Source of the DNA: Rhodobiaceae bacterium
GTDB lineage: Bacteria; Pseudomonadota; Alphaproteobacteria; Parvibaculales; Parvibaculaceae
Direction of reading: 5' to 3'
NCBI GenBank assembly: GCA_003330885.1
Contig: CP030277.1
Span: 1,984,001 to 2,048,000 of the forward strand
Length of the DNA stretch: 64,000 bases
The notes beneath the pieces were generated by a model. That model did not search any database and was not told the origin of the DNA. It saw only the letters and a program-made list of their open reading frames with translations. This document shows, in pieces, positions 8,746-17,751 of the stretch (its first letter is position 1; every line of letters starts with the position of its first letter). Made by a program: the position numbers and the translations under genes.

Positions 8746-8777
8746 GGCCCGCCGCGATCACAGCTTCGCGACGGGCC
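8746..8777 (+). terminator. Strong hairpin after the peroxiredoxin gene
   Basis: GGCCCG (8746-8751) pairs with CGGGCC (8772-8777), and inside it CGCGA pairs with TCGCG with one mismatch between the two blocks. The total is 11 bp around an 8-base loop, 14 bases after the stop codon. It is followed by only a short pyrimidine stretch (CTCTTGACC), so it may attenuate rather than fully terminate transcription before thioredoxin reductase. Confidence 0.5.
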
Positions 8778-8894
8778 CTCTTGACCCCGTTTGCCCCCCT
8801 TTTGACCCGCTGCAGGAGTCCCTATATTGAGGCCCTGCTTGAGGAACAATTGACCGATTCCCCCCCGGCATCAAAAATCAACCGAGTACGCACT

Positions 8895-9860
8895 ATGTCA
8901 AACCAGCATCATTCCAAAGTCACCATTATTGGCTCAGGCCCTGCAGGCTACACAGCCGCCATCTATGCCGCCCGCGCGATGCTGGAACCGACAATCATTC
9001 AGGGCATCCAGCCCGGTGGTCAGCTCACCATCACCACGGAAGTGGAAAACTATCCAGGCTTCGCTGAAGAAATTCAGGGCCCCTGGTTGATGGAACAGAT
9101 GGAAGGCCAGGCCCGCAATGTGGGTACCAACATCGTGTCTGACACCATCACTGAGGTCGATCTGAAGACGACACCCATCCGTATGGTTGGCGACAGCGGT
9201 GACATTTACACAACCGACGCCCTCATCATTTCAACCGGCGCCCAGGCCAAATGGCTGGGGCTACCCTCAGAAGAAAAATTCCAGGGCTTTGGTGTCTCGG
9301 CGTGCGCCACCTGTGACGGCTTTTTCTATCGTGGCAAAGAAGTGATCGTCGTCGGCGGCGGTAACACGGCTGTGGAAGAGGCTCTCTTCCTCACCAATTT
9401 CGCAAGCAAAGTGACCGTCGTGCATCGCCGGAACGAATTCCGCTGCGAAAAAATCCTCGCTGATCGCCTGTCAAAGAACGACAAGATTGAAGTCGTCTGG
9501 GACACAGTTGTTGACGAAATCGTCGGGGATACCGACCCACTCGGCGTCACCGGCGCGAAAGTGCGCAACATCAAAACCGGCGAAGAGAACACCATCAATG
9601 CAGACGGTGTCTTCATTGCCATTGGTCATGCGCCATCAACTGAATTGTTCGTTGATCAGCTGGAAACGAAACAAGGCGGCTATCTGATCACAGCGCCAGA
9701 CAGCACGGCGACATCCATTCCGGGTGTCTATGCCGCTGGTGACGTGACAGACGACATTTATCGCCAGGCAGTGACAGCCGCAGGCATGGGCTGCATGGCC
9801 GCTCTTGAAGCAGAAAAATATCTTGCGGCAAAAGAGTCCGTCGCTGAAGCAGCTGAATAG
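8895..9860 (+). CDS. trxB: Thioredoxin reductase
   Basis: NADPH-dependent FAD enzyme that reduces thioredoxin. The FAD-binding motif GSGPAGYTAA is at residues 13-22, the redox-active CATC at 137-140, the NADPH-binding GGGNTAVEEA near 155, and the C-terminal FAD motif GVYAAGDV. The low-molecular-weight type of about 320 residues is normal. The ATG at 8895 was chosen because an upstream in-frame start at 8781 would add 38 residues with no similarity to the family before the beta-strand leading to the FAD motif. It likely supplies reducing power for the upstream peroxiredoxin. Confidence 0.95.
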   Translation: MSNQHHSKVTIIGSGPAGYTAAIYAARAMLEPTIIQGIQPGGQLTITTEVENYPGFAEEIQGPWLMEQMEGQARNVGTNIVSDTITEVDLKTTPIRMVGDSGDIYTTDALIISTGAQAKWLGLPSEEKFQGFGVSACATCDGFFYRGKEVIVVGGGNTAVEEALFLTNFASKVTVVHRRNEFRCEKILADRLSKNDKIEVVWDTVVDEIVGDTDPLGVTGAKVRNIKTGEENTINADGVFIAIGHAPSTELFVDQLETKQGGYLITAPDSTATSIPGVYAAGDVTDDIYRQAVTAAGMGCMAALEAEKYLAAKESVAEAAE

Positions 9861-9884
9861 GCCACCAAATTCAGCGCACCTGCC

Positions 9885-10844
9885 TCAGATGATATCGACG
9901 GAATAGACCCAAGCGGTGTAGAGCACATAGAGCGATAGAAACACAAAGCCCTCTACACGCCCAATCGATGGGCGGCGCCAGATAAGCGGTGCCAGCAAAA
10001 GCGCAACGCCGAGAACAATCCAAACGTCAATGTCGGCAATGCGACCAGCAATGGGCATCGGCGTTACGATTGCTGTCGTTCCCAGAATACCGAGCACATT
10101 AAACAGATTGCTGCCCAGCACATTGCCCATCACCACATCGGCATGACGCCGATAGGCCGCGACAATGACAGTGGCAAGCTCTGGTAAGGACGTCCCAATC
10201 GCTACAAGCGTCAGCCCGATGATGGCGTCCGATACGCCAAGCTGTCTGGCGAGCGAGGTCGCTCCCTCCACAAGGGCATAGGCACCGCCTGCGAGGAACA
10301 GGAGGCCTGCCAGGCAAAACAGAATGGCCGTCGAGAGAGCAATCCGTGACGCGCTGATATCCCGCTCAACCCGTTGCAGGATCTCTTTCCCGTTTTTGCT
10401 TTTGCGACGTTCAACGAGGAAAGCAAATGTGAGGTAAGCGACCAAGGCAGCCAACATCACGACGCCTGTAGGGCGATCGACAACACCGCCAAACGACAGG
10501 CCGACCAGCACGATGCTCGCGATCAACACCGCCAAAGCGTCTCGCTTGACTTCCCGTCCGCTGCACGCGACCGGGGCGAGAACTGCCGCTATGCCCAGAA
10601 TGAGAAGAATATTGGCAATGTTGGACCCGACGACATTACCAAGTGCAATATCCGGCACTCCACCCATGGCAGCCGTCAAAGACACCATAAGTTCAGGAAG
10701 TGACGTCCCAAACCCAACTATCACCATGCTGACAAACAAGGTCGAAAGATGGAATCTGTGGGCAACAGCAATGCTCCCGCGAAGGATTGCCTCACCACCC
10801 AAAAACAACAGCACTAAACCGAGACCAAGAAGGAAAATATCCAT
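9885..10844 (-). CDS. Calcium/sodium antiporter, CaCA family (YrbG-like)
   Basis: An integral membrane exchanger of about 320 residues with roughly ten transmembrane segments in two inverted repeats. Both alpha-repeat signatures are visible: GFGTSLPELMVS with GNVVGSNIANILLILG, and GTSLPELATVIVAA with GNVLGSNLFNVLGILG. The acidic residues in these repeats coordinate the cation. The ATG at 10844 (MDIFLLGL) begins directly at the first membrane helix and is preferred to the longer frame. A paralogue sits at 59.05 kb, where a KefB-like antiporter is its divergent neighbour. Confidence 0.92.
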   Translation of the reverse strand: MDIFLLGLGLVLLFLGGEAILRGSIAVAHRFHLSTLFVSMVIVGFGTSLPELMVSLTAAMGGVPDIALGNVVGSNIANILLILGIAAVLAPVACSGREVKRDALAVLIASIVLVGLSFGGVVDRPTGVVMLAALVAYLTFAFLVERRKSKNGKEILQRVERDISASRIALSTAILFCLAGLLFLAGGAYALVEGATSLARQLGVSDAIIGLTLVAIGTSLPELATVIVAAYRRHADVVMGNVLGSNLFNVLGILGTTAIVTPMPIAGRIADIDVWIVLGVALLLAPLIWRRPSIGRVEGFVFLSLYVLYTAWVYSVDII

Positions 10845-10935
10845 ACGCACTACCTTTCCCCCGAAGGTAGGGCGAAAGGACGATGACGACAATGGTCAAG
10901 TTGCTTAGCAAGCCAAGCGTTTGGTCATTTTGAGC

Positions 10936-11910
10936 CTACTCAAAATCCCAGCTTGACCCACCCGGCCCAGTCCAGTCGGCCAGCACATCTGTGTTGCGGT
11001 TAATGGGATAGGCACGCGGCCAGAATCCCGTTCCAGTAAGACGCCCGTCGCGCATGGCGCGAAGCCCATCGCGGAGATCTGCCAGATTCTGCATACCCAC
11101 ACTCGGCGCCGCTTTGGTGTCGGCGCCGCCATGGGCAGCAAACAGAAGCGTCTCGGGTGGTAGATCCGACAGCAGACGTTCTGTTGTTTCGAGATAAGCG
11201 CCCAGACTGGAGTTCGGCAGGAACGCATAGATCTCCCCGTCGCCCGCATAGTCCCCCATGAAGAGGCGATTTCTGGATCTATCCCAAATGGAAATCGAGT
11301 CTGGCGTATGGCCGGGGGTGGCAAGCAGTGTCAACGAACGTCCACCCAGATCAAGCTCTGCACCCACGGTCCACCAGCCACCCACATCCCAACCAGGAAT
11401 GGCATAGCCTTCCACCCTACCCAGATGTTCCAGGTCCTCGGGCACAAATTTGCCGTCACGCGTCCGCCCGCGCAGACCAGCGACGTCAGGCATCAGAACC
11501 TTCTCAAAACGTGTGTGGTTACCGACATGGTCGAAATGAAGATGGGTGGCGATCACACTGACCGGTCTATCTGTGAGCTGAGCGACAATGGAACTGATGT
11601 CGCGGAGCGGTGAACCACTATCAATAAGCAGAGCTTCCCGCTCACCGACGATCAGGTAGGAATAGACGTCGCGAAAATAGCGCGGTTCACTGATCGCAAA
11701 CGTATCGGCATCCAGACGTTCGACAGTATAGAAGTCATCAGCCCAGACCTCTTTTTCGCCAAGCGCCACCGCCTCTAGCTCGGTGAGCGGCGGAGCTCCT
11801 GCAAGCTCAATGGCTTTAAGGAGCAGGGGTGCTCGAAACACATAGAACGCACCCACCAGCACGACGAGAACACCACCAATCACTATTGCAGCCCGTAATG
11901 TGCGTCGCAT
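10936..11910 (-). CDS. Membrane-anchored MBL-fold hydrolase, paralogue A
   Basis: A 324-residue enzyme with an N-terminal membrane anchor (about residues 5-26) and a complete zinc site: THLHFDHVGN, TPGHTPDSIS, MGDYAGDG and FAAHGG. It shares the unusual block YAFLPNSSL and the overall plan with the MBL protein at 12.5 kb, so the two are paralogues that now flank an AhpD-like gene. The ATG at 11910 is preferred to a TTG at 11928. It lies 18 bases after the AhpD-like gene on the same strand, so they probably form an operon. The substrate is unknown. Confidence 0.85.
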   Translation of the reverse strand: MRRTLRAAIVIGGVLVVLVGAFYVFRAPLLLKAIELAGAPPLTELEAVALGEKEVWADDFYTVERLDADTFAISEPRYFRDVYSYLIVGEREALLIDSGSPLRDISSIVAQLTDRPVSVIATHLHFDHVGNHTRFEKVLMPDVAGLRGRTRDGKFVPEDLEHLGRVEGYAIPGWDVGGWWTVGAELDLGGRSLTLLATPGHTPDSISIWDRSRNRLFMGDYAGDGEIYAFLPNSSLGAYLETTERLLSDLPPETLLFAAHGGADTKAAPSVGMQNLADLRDGLRAMRDGRLTGTGFWPRAYPINRNTDVLADWTGPGGSSWDFE

Positions 11911-11928
11911 CGCCCCTGCTCCTCTCAA

Positions 11929-12372
11929 TTAAAACGTCGCATTATGGTTAGACACCTGCAGTCGGTTCCAGGTGTTGATCATCACAATGATCAGCGTCAG
12001 ATAGTCAATCTGCTCTTGCGAAAAATGCTCAAGCAGACCGCTGTGCAACTGCGTAAGGTCCGCACCGCTACCCTGAACAGTCAGGGCCTCGCCCCATGCA
12101 AGCGCTGCTTTTTCTGCCACCGTAAACAGATCGGTGTTGCGCCAGACCACGAGATGGTCGAGACGAGCCTCGGTTTCATTGTCATCGCGCGCTTCGCCTG
12201 TGTGCATATTCACACAATAGGCACATCCATTGATTTGCGAGATACGAAGCTTCACTAGATGTCGCAACAGGGGATCAACCGGGCAATTCTCAAACATCGT
12301 TTCAACACTGCCAAAGGCGCCGAGTGCCTCAGGAACTGTTTTCACAAGCGTAACTCTATCTGCTCCAGACAT
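11929..12372 (-). CDS. Carboxymuconolactone decarboxylase-like (AhpD-type) protein
   Basis: A 147-residue all-helical protein. CAYCVNMHTGEAR contains the CxxC...H motif of the AhpD-like peroxidase core, where the Cys pair acts as a disulfide reductase or peroxidase centre. It may support peroxide defence together with the peroxiredoxin and thioredoxin reductase encoded nearby. ATG at 12372 (MSGADRV) fits the family's usual length; the extended upstream frame does not. It is the first gene of a probable two-gene operon with the downstream MBL hydrolase. Confidence 0.85.
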   Translation of the reverse strand: MSGADRVTLVKTVPEALGAFGSVETMFENCPVDPLLRHLVKLRISQINGCAYCVNMHTGEARDDNETEARLDHLVVWRNTDLFTVAEKAALAWGEALTVQGSGADLTQLHSGLLEHFSQEQIDYLTLIIVMINTWNRLQVSNHNATF

Positions 12373-12523
12373 GTGTTTTCTCCATCTTACACAACAGGTT
12401 GTTGCTACTAAGACGAGAGAGAGCAGGGCTTTGTGACAGCCAGGACCCAAATCATTTCAGCGCGTGGAAGGCAAACGCCCAAAGTGATAGGGTGCCATGG
12501 GTCAAAGGTCGGGGGACACATCC

Positions 12524-13471
12524 ATGCTACGTATATTGCTCATTTCAGCCGTTATACTGGTCGCAATCGGCGCAGCGCTCCTCCACTTTCGATTTGACCT
12601 CGCTGTTGCCGCTCTATCAACGGACAGTCCGCCGCCCCTTCTCGACAAAAGAGAACTATCAGCCTCTGAGCGATGGTTTGACGACTATTACACGATCGAC
12701 AGTATTGATGAGCGCACCCATGTGATTGGGGAACCTCGAGCCAGCGGACCAGTTTTCTCCTATCTCATAGAAGGACGCGACCGCGCCATCCTGTTCGACA
12801 TTGGATATCCTTCTGCGAACATCCTGCCCGTCGTCGAGAGCCTCACCGATAAGCCTGTGCTCGCTGTCCCTTCCCATCTTCACTATGACCACGTTGGTAA
12901 TCTGGAACGATTTGAGCAGATCGCGCTTTTAGACACGCCACAACGTCGAGCACAAATGAACGGCGATCTATTCTCGCCTACGCACACGCAATATTTAGGG
13001 TCTGCCGAAGGGCATGACATTCCAAGTTGGAAAATCACAAAATGGTTGTCGGACGGCGAGACAATTGACCTTGGCGACAGAACCATAAGGGTCGTCTTCA
13101 CGCCCGGTCATACAGACGAGTCCATTTCGGTTTGGGATGAAGCGAACGACCAATTCTTCACAGGCGACTATATCTACGAGGGCCCGCTATACGCGTTTCT
13201 CCCCAATTCATCTCTGAGCGACTATCTGAAGGTTGCAGAAAACCTTCTCCTCACCCTGCCGCGCGAGACCAGGCTTTACACCGCCCATCGGATGAACATT
13301 ACCGGCACACCAGTTCTCGAAATGAGAGACATTGTGGCGCTGCGCGATACGTTGGAAGCGGTGCGAGACGGGGATATGGCTGGCAGCGGGTTCTTCCCGA
13401 CACGCTATCCAGTGAACGAGCGTATCGATCTGGATGCTGATATTCCCTGGTATCAAGACTGGGTGAACTAG
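12524..13471 (+). CDS. Membrane-anchored MBL-fold hydrolase, paralogue B
   Basis: A 315-residue paralogue of the MBL hydrolase at 10.9 kb. It has an N-terminal anchor (LRILLISAVILVAIGAALL), zinc motifs SHLHYDHVGN, TPGHTDESIS, TGDYIYEG and YTAHRM, and the shared block YAFLPNSSL. The ATG at 12524 has a G-rich ribosome site about ten bases upstream; an in-frame ATG at 12497 is an alternative. It is divergent from the AhpD-like gene and its stop overlaps the convergent ester cyclase gene by four bases. Confidence 0.85.
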   Translation: MLRILLISAVILVAIGAALLHFRFDLAVAALSTDSPPPLLDKRELSASERWFDDYYTIDSIDERTHVIGEPRASGPVFSYLIEGRDRAILFDIGYPSANILPVVESLTDKPVLAVPSHLHYDHVGNLERFEQIALLDTPQRRAQMNGDLFSPTHTQYLGSAEGHDIPSWKITKWLSDGETIDLGDRTIRVVFTPGHTDESISVWDEANDQFFTGDYIYEGPLYAFLPNSSLSDYLKVAENLLLTLPRETRLYTAHRMNITGTPVLEMRDIVALRDTLEAVRDGDMAGSGFFPTRYPVNERIDLDADIPWYQDWVN

Positions 13472-13911
13472 CTTTCTGACACGTCATCCGGCATGCGGAT
13501 CAAACCAAGTTGATGAAGTGCTGCCACATTGTCAGCTACACCTGATTGGTGTGTAACTTTCCCGTCTTTGAGGGTTAGCACCACGATTTCGTCAAAGGCG
13601 ACGGACTGACCCGTCGGTGGAATCGCACCCCATTTTCCGGTTTGTTCGCCGCTCACCGTAAACCGCGCAACCACCTTGTCTCCGTCTGCAAGCACGTCCC
13701 TTAATTCTTCATGATAATTGGAGAAGGCAGCATGCGCCCTCTCCACCATGCCCCGTATCGCTTCATGGCCACGACGAACCGGCGCGTAGGGCCGGTAATC
13801 GACTTCATAATCATTGGCGTAATAGTCAGGGATTTTCGCAAGGTCGGACTGGTTCCAGATAGTCTCTGTCAACTGCCGGACAACCGCCTTGTTAGCTTCT
13901 TGCTCATTCAT
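13468..13911 (-). CDS. SnoaL-like ester cyclase / NTF2-fold protein
   Basis: A 147-residue protein of the SnoaL-like polyketide cyclase group: NQSDLAKIPDYYANDYEVDY, RRGHEAIRGMVERAHAAFSN and the strand pair around GEQTGKWGAIPPTGQSVAF are characteristic. Family members form small cone-shaped alpha+beta barrels that bind hydrophobic ligands; many are not cyclases. ATG at 13911 (MNEQEANK) is preferred to the upstream start. No pathway context identifies its ligand. Confidence 0.8.
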   Translation of the reverse strand: MNEQEANKAVVRQLTETIWNQSDLAKIPDYYANDYEVDYRPYAPVRRGHEAIRGMVERAHAAFSNYHEELRDVLADGDKVVARFTVSGEQTGKWGAIPPTGQSVAFDEIVVLTLKDGKVTHQSGVADNVAALHQLGLIRMPDDVSES

Positions 13912-13962
13912 GTCAGCCCTTCCCGTCAACGGCATCTATCGGAAAGCCTAGCGCGCGCCCTC

Positions 13963-14631
13963 TTATAAATCGAGGATCTTGGGGAGCTGTCGCATATCCT
14001 CAAAAACGGTTGCACCAGCCGCCTCAAGTGCCACGGCATCTGTCAGCGGATCTCCTGCATAGCCAAGCACTTGCATGCCCGCAGCAACACCAGCTTCAAT
14101 GCCTGGACGGCTGTCTTCAATCACAACACAAGTTTCCGGGGCGTGGCCCATTTCGTCAGCGGCATGAAGGAAAAGGTCTGGCGCAGGCTTGCCCCGCGCC
14201 ACCATATCCGCATTGAACAGAACATCTTCGACAAGGTGTAAAAGCCCAGAACTTCCAAGTGTCGCGTGCATCTTTTCCATCTGCCCCGACGAGGCGACAC
14301 AGTAGGGCATGCCATCGTCCCGCAACCGCTCGATCTGACCTTTGACATGAGGAACAGCTTCGATGCCCGCGGCAAAAAGCTTGATCGATTCATCGCGCAC
14401 CATTTGATGCCAATCTTCAGGTAGAGACCGTCCGGCAAGCTCTTCCACTTCTGCCTGAACCGTCTTCATGGACTTACCCAAAAAACGCTTTCGGCATTGC
14501 TCATAGGAAAGAGGTGCACCCGCTTCTGTCACCAGCCGGGAAAGCAGCTGATTGGCCACATGCTCGGTATCCACCAGCACACCATCACAATCAAAAATCA
14601 CTAAAGAAGGCCGCGCATTAGCCGTACTCAA
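13963..14631 (-). CDS. HAD-superfamily phosphatase, beta-phosphoglucomutase-like (copy 1)
   Basis: A 222-residue HAD hydrolase. Motif I is FDCDGVLVDTE with the nucleophile and acid/base Asp, motif II is VASSG, the Lys of motif III is in GKPAP, and motif IV is VIEDSRPGIEA. A helical cap sits between motifs I and II, as in phosphoglucomutase, phosphoglycolate phosphatase and sugar-phosphatase relatives. It is a tandem paralogue of the next gene upstream, one base apart, and the two are presumably co-transcribed. The substrate is unknown. Confidence 0.87.
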   Translation of the reverse strand: MSTANARPSLVIFDCDGVLVDTEHVANQLLSRLVTEAGAPLSYEQCRKRFLGKSMKTVQAEVEELAGRSLPEDWHQMVRDESIKLFAAGIEAVPHVKGQIERLRDDGMPYCVASSGQMEKMHATLGSSGLLHLVEDVLFNADMVARGKPAPDLFLHAADEMGHAPETCVVIEDSRPGIEAGVAAGMQVLGYAGDPLTDAVALEAAGATVFEDMRQLPKILDL

Positions 14632-14632
14632 A

Positions 14633-15289
14633 TCACAACCCCATTAATGTTGGAAGTTTCCGCATGTCATCAAATACCATCGCGCCCGCTTCAGCCAGCG
14701 CCCGCCCATCAGTGACCGCGTCTCCGACATACCCAAACACGCGCATACCGGCAGCAACACCCGCCTGCACGCCGGGAAGGCTATCTTCAATAACGACGCT
14801 TATCTGAGGTGAATGCCCCATCTCCCGCGCGGCATGCAAAAACAAGTCGGGCGCAGGCTTACCCTTCTCAACCATTGTCGCGCTAAAAAGATTCCCCGAG
14901 AAATGGTCAGCAAGACCGATCTTCTCCACGGAGTTTTCGATATGACTCATGCGCGCAGACGATGCCACACAGCGGGCAAGCCCCTCATTTTCAATCACGC
15001 CCACTACATGATGCACATGAGGGATAGGATCGACGGATCGACGAAAAATGCCCTCTACTTCTTCTATTATGTCCTGACCCCAGTCCGACGGAAGTGCCCG
15101 ACCCAGATCAGCTTCAATAATCTTGATAGCGGTTTTCATGGAGCGACCGCGGAAAAGTCTAAGGCACTCTTCCTGCGAGCCCGAAAAGCCTGCCGCACGC
15201 ACATAGTCGGCAAACATCGCACCAGCAATGGTCTCCGTATCAACCAGAACACCATCGCAGTCGAATATGACAAGAGTGGGTTTTTTCAT
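14633..15289 (-). CDS. HAD-superfamily phosphatase, beta-phosphoglucomutase-like (copy 2)
   Basis: A 218-residue paralogue of the downstream HAD gene with the same motifs: FDCDGVLVDTE, VASSA, GKPAPDLFLHAA and VIEDSLPGVQAG. The shared C-terminal segment (AGMRVFGYVGDAVTDGRALA against AGMQVLGYAGDPLTDAVALE) shows a tandem duplication followed by divergence mainly in the cap region, which sets substrate choice. ATG at 15289 is closest to motif I; another ATG lies at 15301. Confidence 0.85.
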   Translation of the reverse strand: MKKPTLVIFDCDGVLVDTETIAGAMFADYVRAAGFSGSQEECLRLFRGRSMKTAIKIIEADLGRALPSDWGQDIIEEVEGIFRRSVDPIPHVHHVVGVIENEGLARCVASSARMSHIENSVEKIGLADHFSGNLFSATMVEKGKPAPDLFLHAAREMGHSPQISVVIEDSLPGVQAGVAAGMRVFGYVGDAVTDGRALAEAGAMVFDDMRKLPTLMGL

Positions 15290-15356
15290 GGGCCGCAGCA
15301 TAGGCATACGTGCACCTACGGCCAGTCACTTTCTATGACGAACTTTTACCGACAAA

Positions 15357-15551
15357 TCAGGCCTGCCAGCTTGGCGCCCGGGTCGCGTGTTCATTGACGA
15401 ACGCTTCCAGGTCCTTCACCGCCACCCGAAATTCCCGACCGATCTTCACCGCCCGCAACTCCTCTTGCCGGATCCAGGAGCGCACCGTTGGCTCGCGAAC
15501 CTTCAGCAGTTCAGCGACGTCCTGCGTGGTCATGAATGGCCTGCTCAACAT
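15357..15551 (-). CDS. Small helix-turn-helix DNA-binding protein, excisionase/MerR type
   Basis: A 64-residue protein with the winged-helix motif MTTQDVAELLKVREPTVRSW followed by a basic wing (AVKIGREFRVAVKDLEAFV), the layout of the excisionase-family HTH found in phage Xis and in chromosomal BldC-like regulators. No integrase or phage gene is near, so a transcriptional role is more likely than excision. It is divergent from the universal stress protein gene with about 155 bases between them. The true start may be the internal Met at residue 7. Confidence 0.75.
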   Translation of the reverse strand: MLSRPFMTTQDVAELLKVREPTVRSWIRQEELRAVKIGREFRVAVKDLEAFVNEHATRAPSWQA

Positions 15552-15706
15552 TAACCCCTCTCCCCATCCGGAAATACACGCCTAAGTATGTAAACAGCTT
15601 TGAGAATACGTCAACCACTCTCAGGATCGTTGAAAACACATATTTTGGCCCTATCTTTAGAAGAAGCCTGAACCAGCCTCCTCCGCATTGAACAGACAGG
15701 TAGCAA

Positions 15707-16627
15707 ATGCCCCCAATCGCCCGAACCGACGACAGCCCCTCCGACACTGCCGCGGCGACATACAAAGCCCCTAAGATCATCTTGATGGCGACTGATCTAT
15801 CGGCGCGGTCCGACAGAGCCCTTGAACGCGCGGTGAGTCTCGCAGGCCAGCACAATGCCCGCCTGGTCATTCTCAATATTATCGATGAGGACCTGCCGGC
15901 ATCGGTCCAGGATCGCGTGCAGGACGCCACGCTAAAGGAAATCCAGAGCAGCCTCGACAGGGTCGATGGATCAAAGACGCTGGAGCCAACCATCGACGCC
16001 ATCGCCGGCAAAGACTATCGCGACATTCTGGATCATGCAGACAAGATTGCCGCTGATCTGATTGTCATGGGCATCCACAGAAATGAAGCAGGCAATAAAC
16101 CTGTTGCGGGCACCACAATGGAGCGGGTCATTCGCAAGGGACAGCAGCCTGTCCTGGTGGTTCCCAGTCGGACAGAAGGTCCCTATGAGAAAGTTGCCAT
16201 TGCGGTCGACTTTTCAGCCTTCTCCCGGATAGCCATTCGTCAGGCACTATCGTTGGCACCTGACGCTGAGTTCAACGCCATCCACTCATACCATGTACCT
16301 TTCGGTGGATTTCAACGAGGCCGCGAAACCCGGAATGCCTACCGAGACGAACACGAACGCACCCTCAATCAGCTTATTGAAGAAGAGATGGAAACACTCA
16401 TTGGTTCAGCGACAACCGTCGCGCGACAGGACATTCCCTTCAACAAGATCGTCAAGCAGGGAGAGACCCAATCCGTCATTCGCTCAGAAGTAGAGAGGCT
16501 GCAGCCGGACCTCCTCGTGCTGGGAACCCATGGCCGAGTGGGGCTCACCCATGCACTGCTGGGCAGCATTGCCGAGAGCTTCCTCAACAATCCGCCATGT
16601 GACGTGCTGGTCGTGAAAGCCTGGTAA
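15707..16627 (+). CDS. Tandem-domain universal stress protein
   Basis: A 306-residue cytoplasmic protein with two UspA domains, about residues 22-150 and 160-306. The ATP-binding G-2x-G-9x-G-S/T pattern is visible in both: VMGIHRNEAGNKPVAGTTME in the first and LGTHGRVGLTHALLGSIAES in the second. Two-domain Usp proteins typically respond to redox, starvation or oxygen limitation. Its convergent neighbour encodes MsrP, a periplasmic repair enzyme, which fits a stress theme. Confidence 0.9.
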   Translation: MPPIARTDDSPSDTAAATYKAPKIILMATDLSARSDRALERAVSLAGQHNARLVILNIIDEDLPASVQDRVQDATLKEIQSSLDRVDGSKTLEPTIDAIAGKDYRDILDHADKIAADLIVMGIHRNEAGNKPVAGTTMERVIRKGQQPVLVVPSRTEGPYEKVAIAVDFSAFSRIAIRQALSLAPDAEFNAIHSYHVPFGGFQRGRETRNAYRDEHERTLNQLIEEEMETLIGSATTVARQDIPFNKIVKQGETQSVIRSEVERLQPDLLVLGTHGRVGLTHALLGSIAESFLNNPPCDVLVVKAW

Positions 16628-16641
16628 AGGGACGGCAGCAG

Positions 16642-17628
16642 CTAGCGATAGAGTGGCTGGTTATTGCCAGCATACAGGTGGGCGACCTGCTCTGCATAGC
16701 CATTGAAAAGCTGCGTCGGCACCCGCGTGCCAGTCCCGAGTAACTCTTCCGTCGCCTGGCTCCAGCGGGGGTGCGCAACGTCCGGATTTACGTTCGCCCA
16801 GAAGCCATATTCCGCCGCGTTGATTTCTTCCCAGAAACTGACAGGGCGCTCAGCCGTGAACGTAAAGCGGACGATCGACTTAATGGACTTAAAGCCATAT
16901 TTCCATGGCACTGCCAGACGCAGCGGCGCGCCGAACTGCTTCGGCAGCGGCTTGCCGTAAACACCGGTCACAAGGAAGGCGAGATCGTTTGTGGCTTCCT
17001 CAAGAGTGAGTCCCTCCACATAAGGCCAGGGATACCAGAACTGGTTCTGTCCGGTCGCCACTTCCGGATTCATGAAGGTTTCCATGCGCACGTAGCGCAC
17101 GCCGGATTTAATGTCTGCGAGCTTCACAAGCTCTGAGAAAGGAAAGCCTGTCCACGGGACTGCCATCGCCCAGGCTTCCACACACCGGTGCCGATAGAGC
17201 CGCTCTTCCAGCGGCATCGCTTTGATCAGCTCATCGCAATCAAGAGTGAGTGGCTCCGCCACATCCCCATCAATCACCACCTGCCAGGGACGGATTTCAA
17301 GGTCCTGGGCCGCACTCGAAATGCGTTTATGACTGCCAAACTCGTAGAAATTATTGTAACGCGAGGAGACTTCTTCCCGCGTGATATCCCGCGTTAATGT
17401 GAAGTTGGGATTGCGGGCGGCTGGATATTTGGACGCATTGGGGTCGAGGGAAATAGCACTTCCGGTATCTGCTTCTGCCCCATCCTCACAAGCTGCAAGG
17501 AGCCCGGACCCGACACCAGCAGCAAGAAGCCCGCTGGTTTTCAAGAATTTTCGACGATTGAAGAAGATGTGCTCAGACGTCGCTTCGTTCTCAGAAATTT
17601 CCCAAGGGCGGGTCTTTTTGATGAGCAT
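16642..17628 (-). CDS. msrP: Periplasmic methionine sulfoxide reductase catalytic subunit MsrP (YedY)
   Basis: A molybdopterin enzyme that repairs methionine sulfoxide in periplasmic proteins. The N-terminus has a Tat signal (FNRRKFLKTSGLLAAG). The Mo-ligating Cys is in RHRCVEAWAMAVPW. The start at 17628 follows an AGGAGA ribosome site. No msrQ heme-membrane partner is adjacent: the next gene upstream is dps. The electron donor must be encoded elsewhere. MsrP uses the Mo-molybdopterin form without the guanine dinucleotide, so it does not need the mobA product found at 7.4 kb. Confidence 0.93.
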   Translation of the reverse strand: MLIKKTRPWEISENEATSEHIFFNRRKFLKTSGLLAAGVGSGLLAACEDGAEADTGSAISLDPNASKYPAARNPNFTLTRDITREEVSSRYNNFYEFGSHKRISSAAQDLEIRPWQVVIDGDVAEPLTLDCDELIKAMPLEERLYRHRCVEAWAMAVPWTGFPFSELVKLADIKSGVRYVRMETFMNPEVATGQNQFWYPWPYVEGLTLEEATNDLAFLVTGVYGKPLPKQFGAPLRLAVPWKYGFKSIKSIVRFTFTAERPVSFWEEINAAEYGFWANVNPDVAHPRWSQATEELLGTGTRVPTQLFNGYAEQVAHLYAGNNQPLYR

Positions 17629-17751
17629 CTCTTTCTCCTGTAGGTGCAACGATAGAATTGGCTCAAAACGCAACAGGGGCAAGTCACCTTAAAGCGACCT
17701 GCCCCCAATTCTGCTCGCGTTTTCGTGAATGCCTTGGGCCCACCAACCCGA

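Noticed and set aside
15357-15551. Phage excisionase marking a prophage end
   Set aside because: No integrase, attachment repeat, tRNA or phage gene is near; a chromosomal HTH regulator is simpler.
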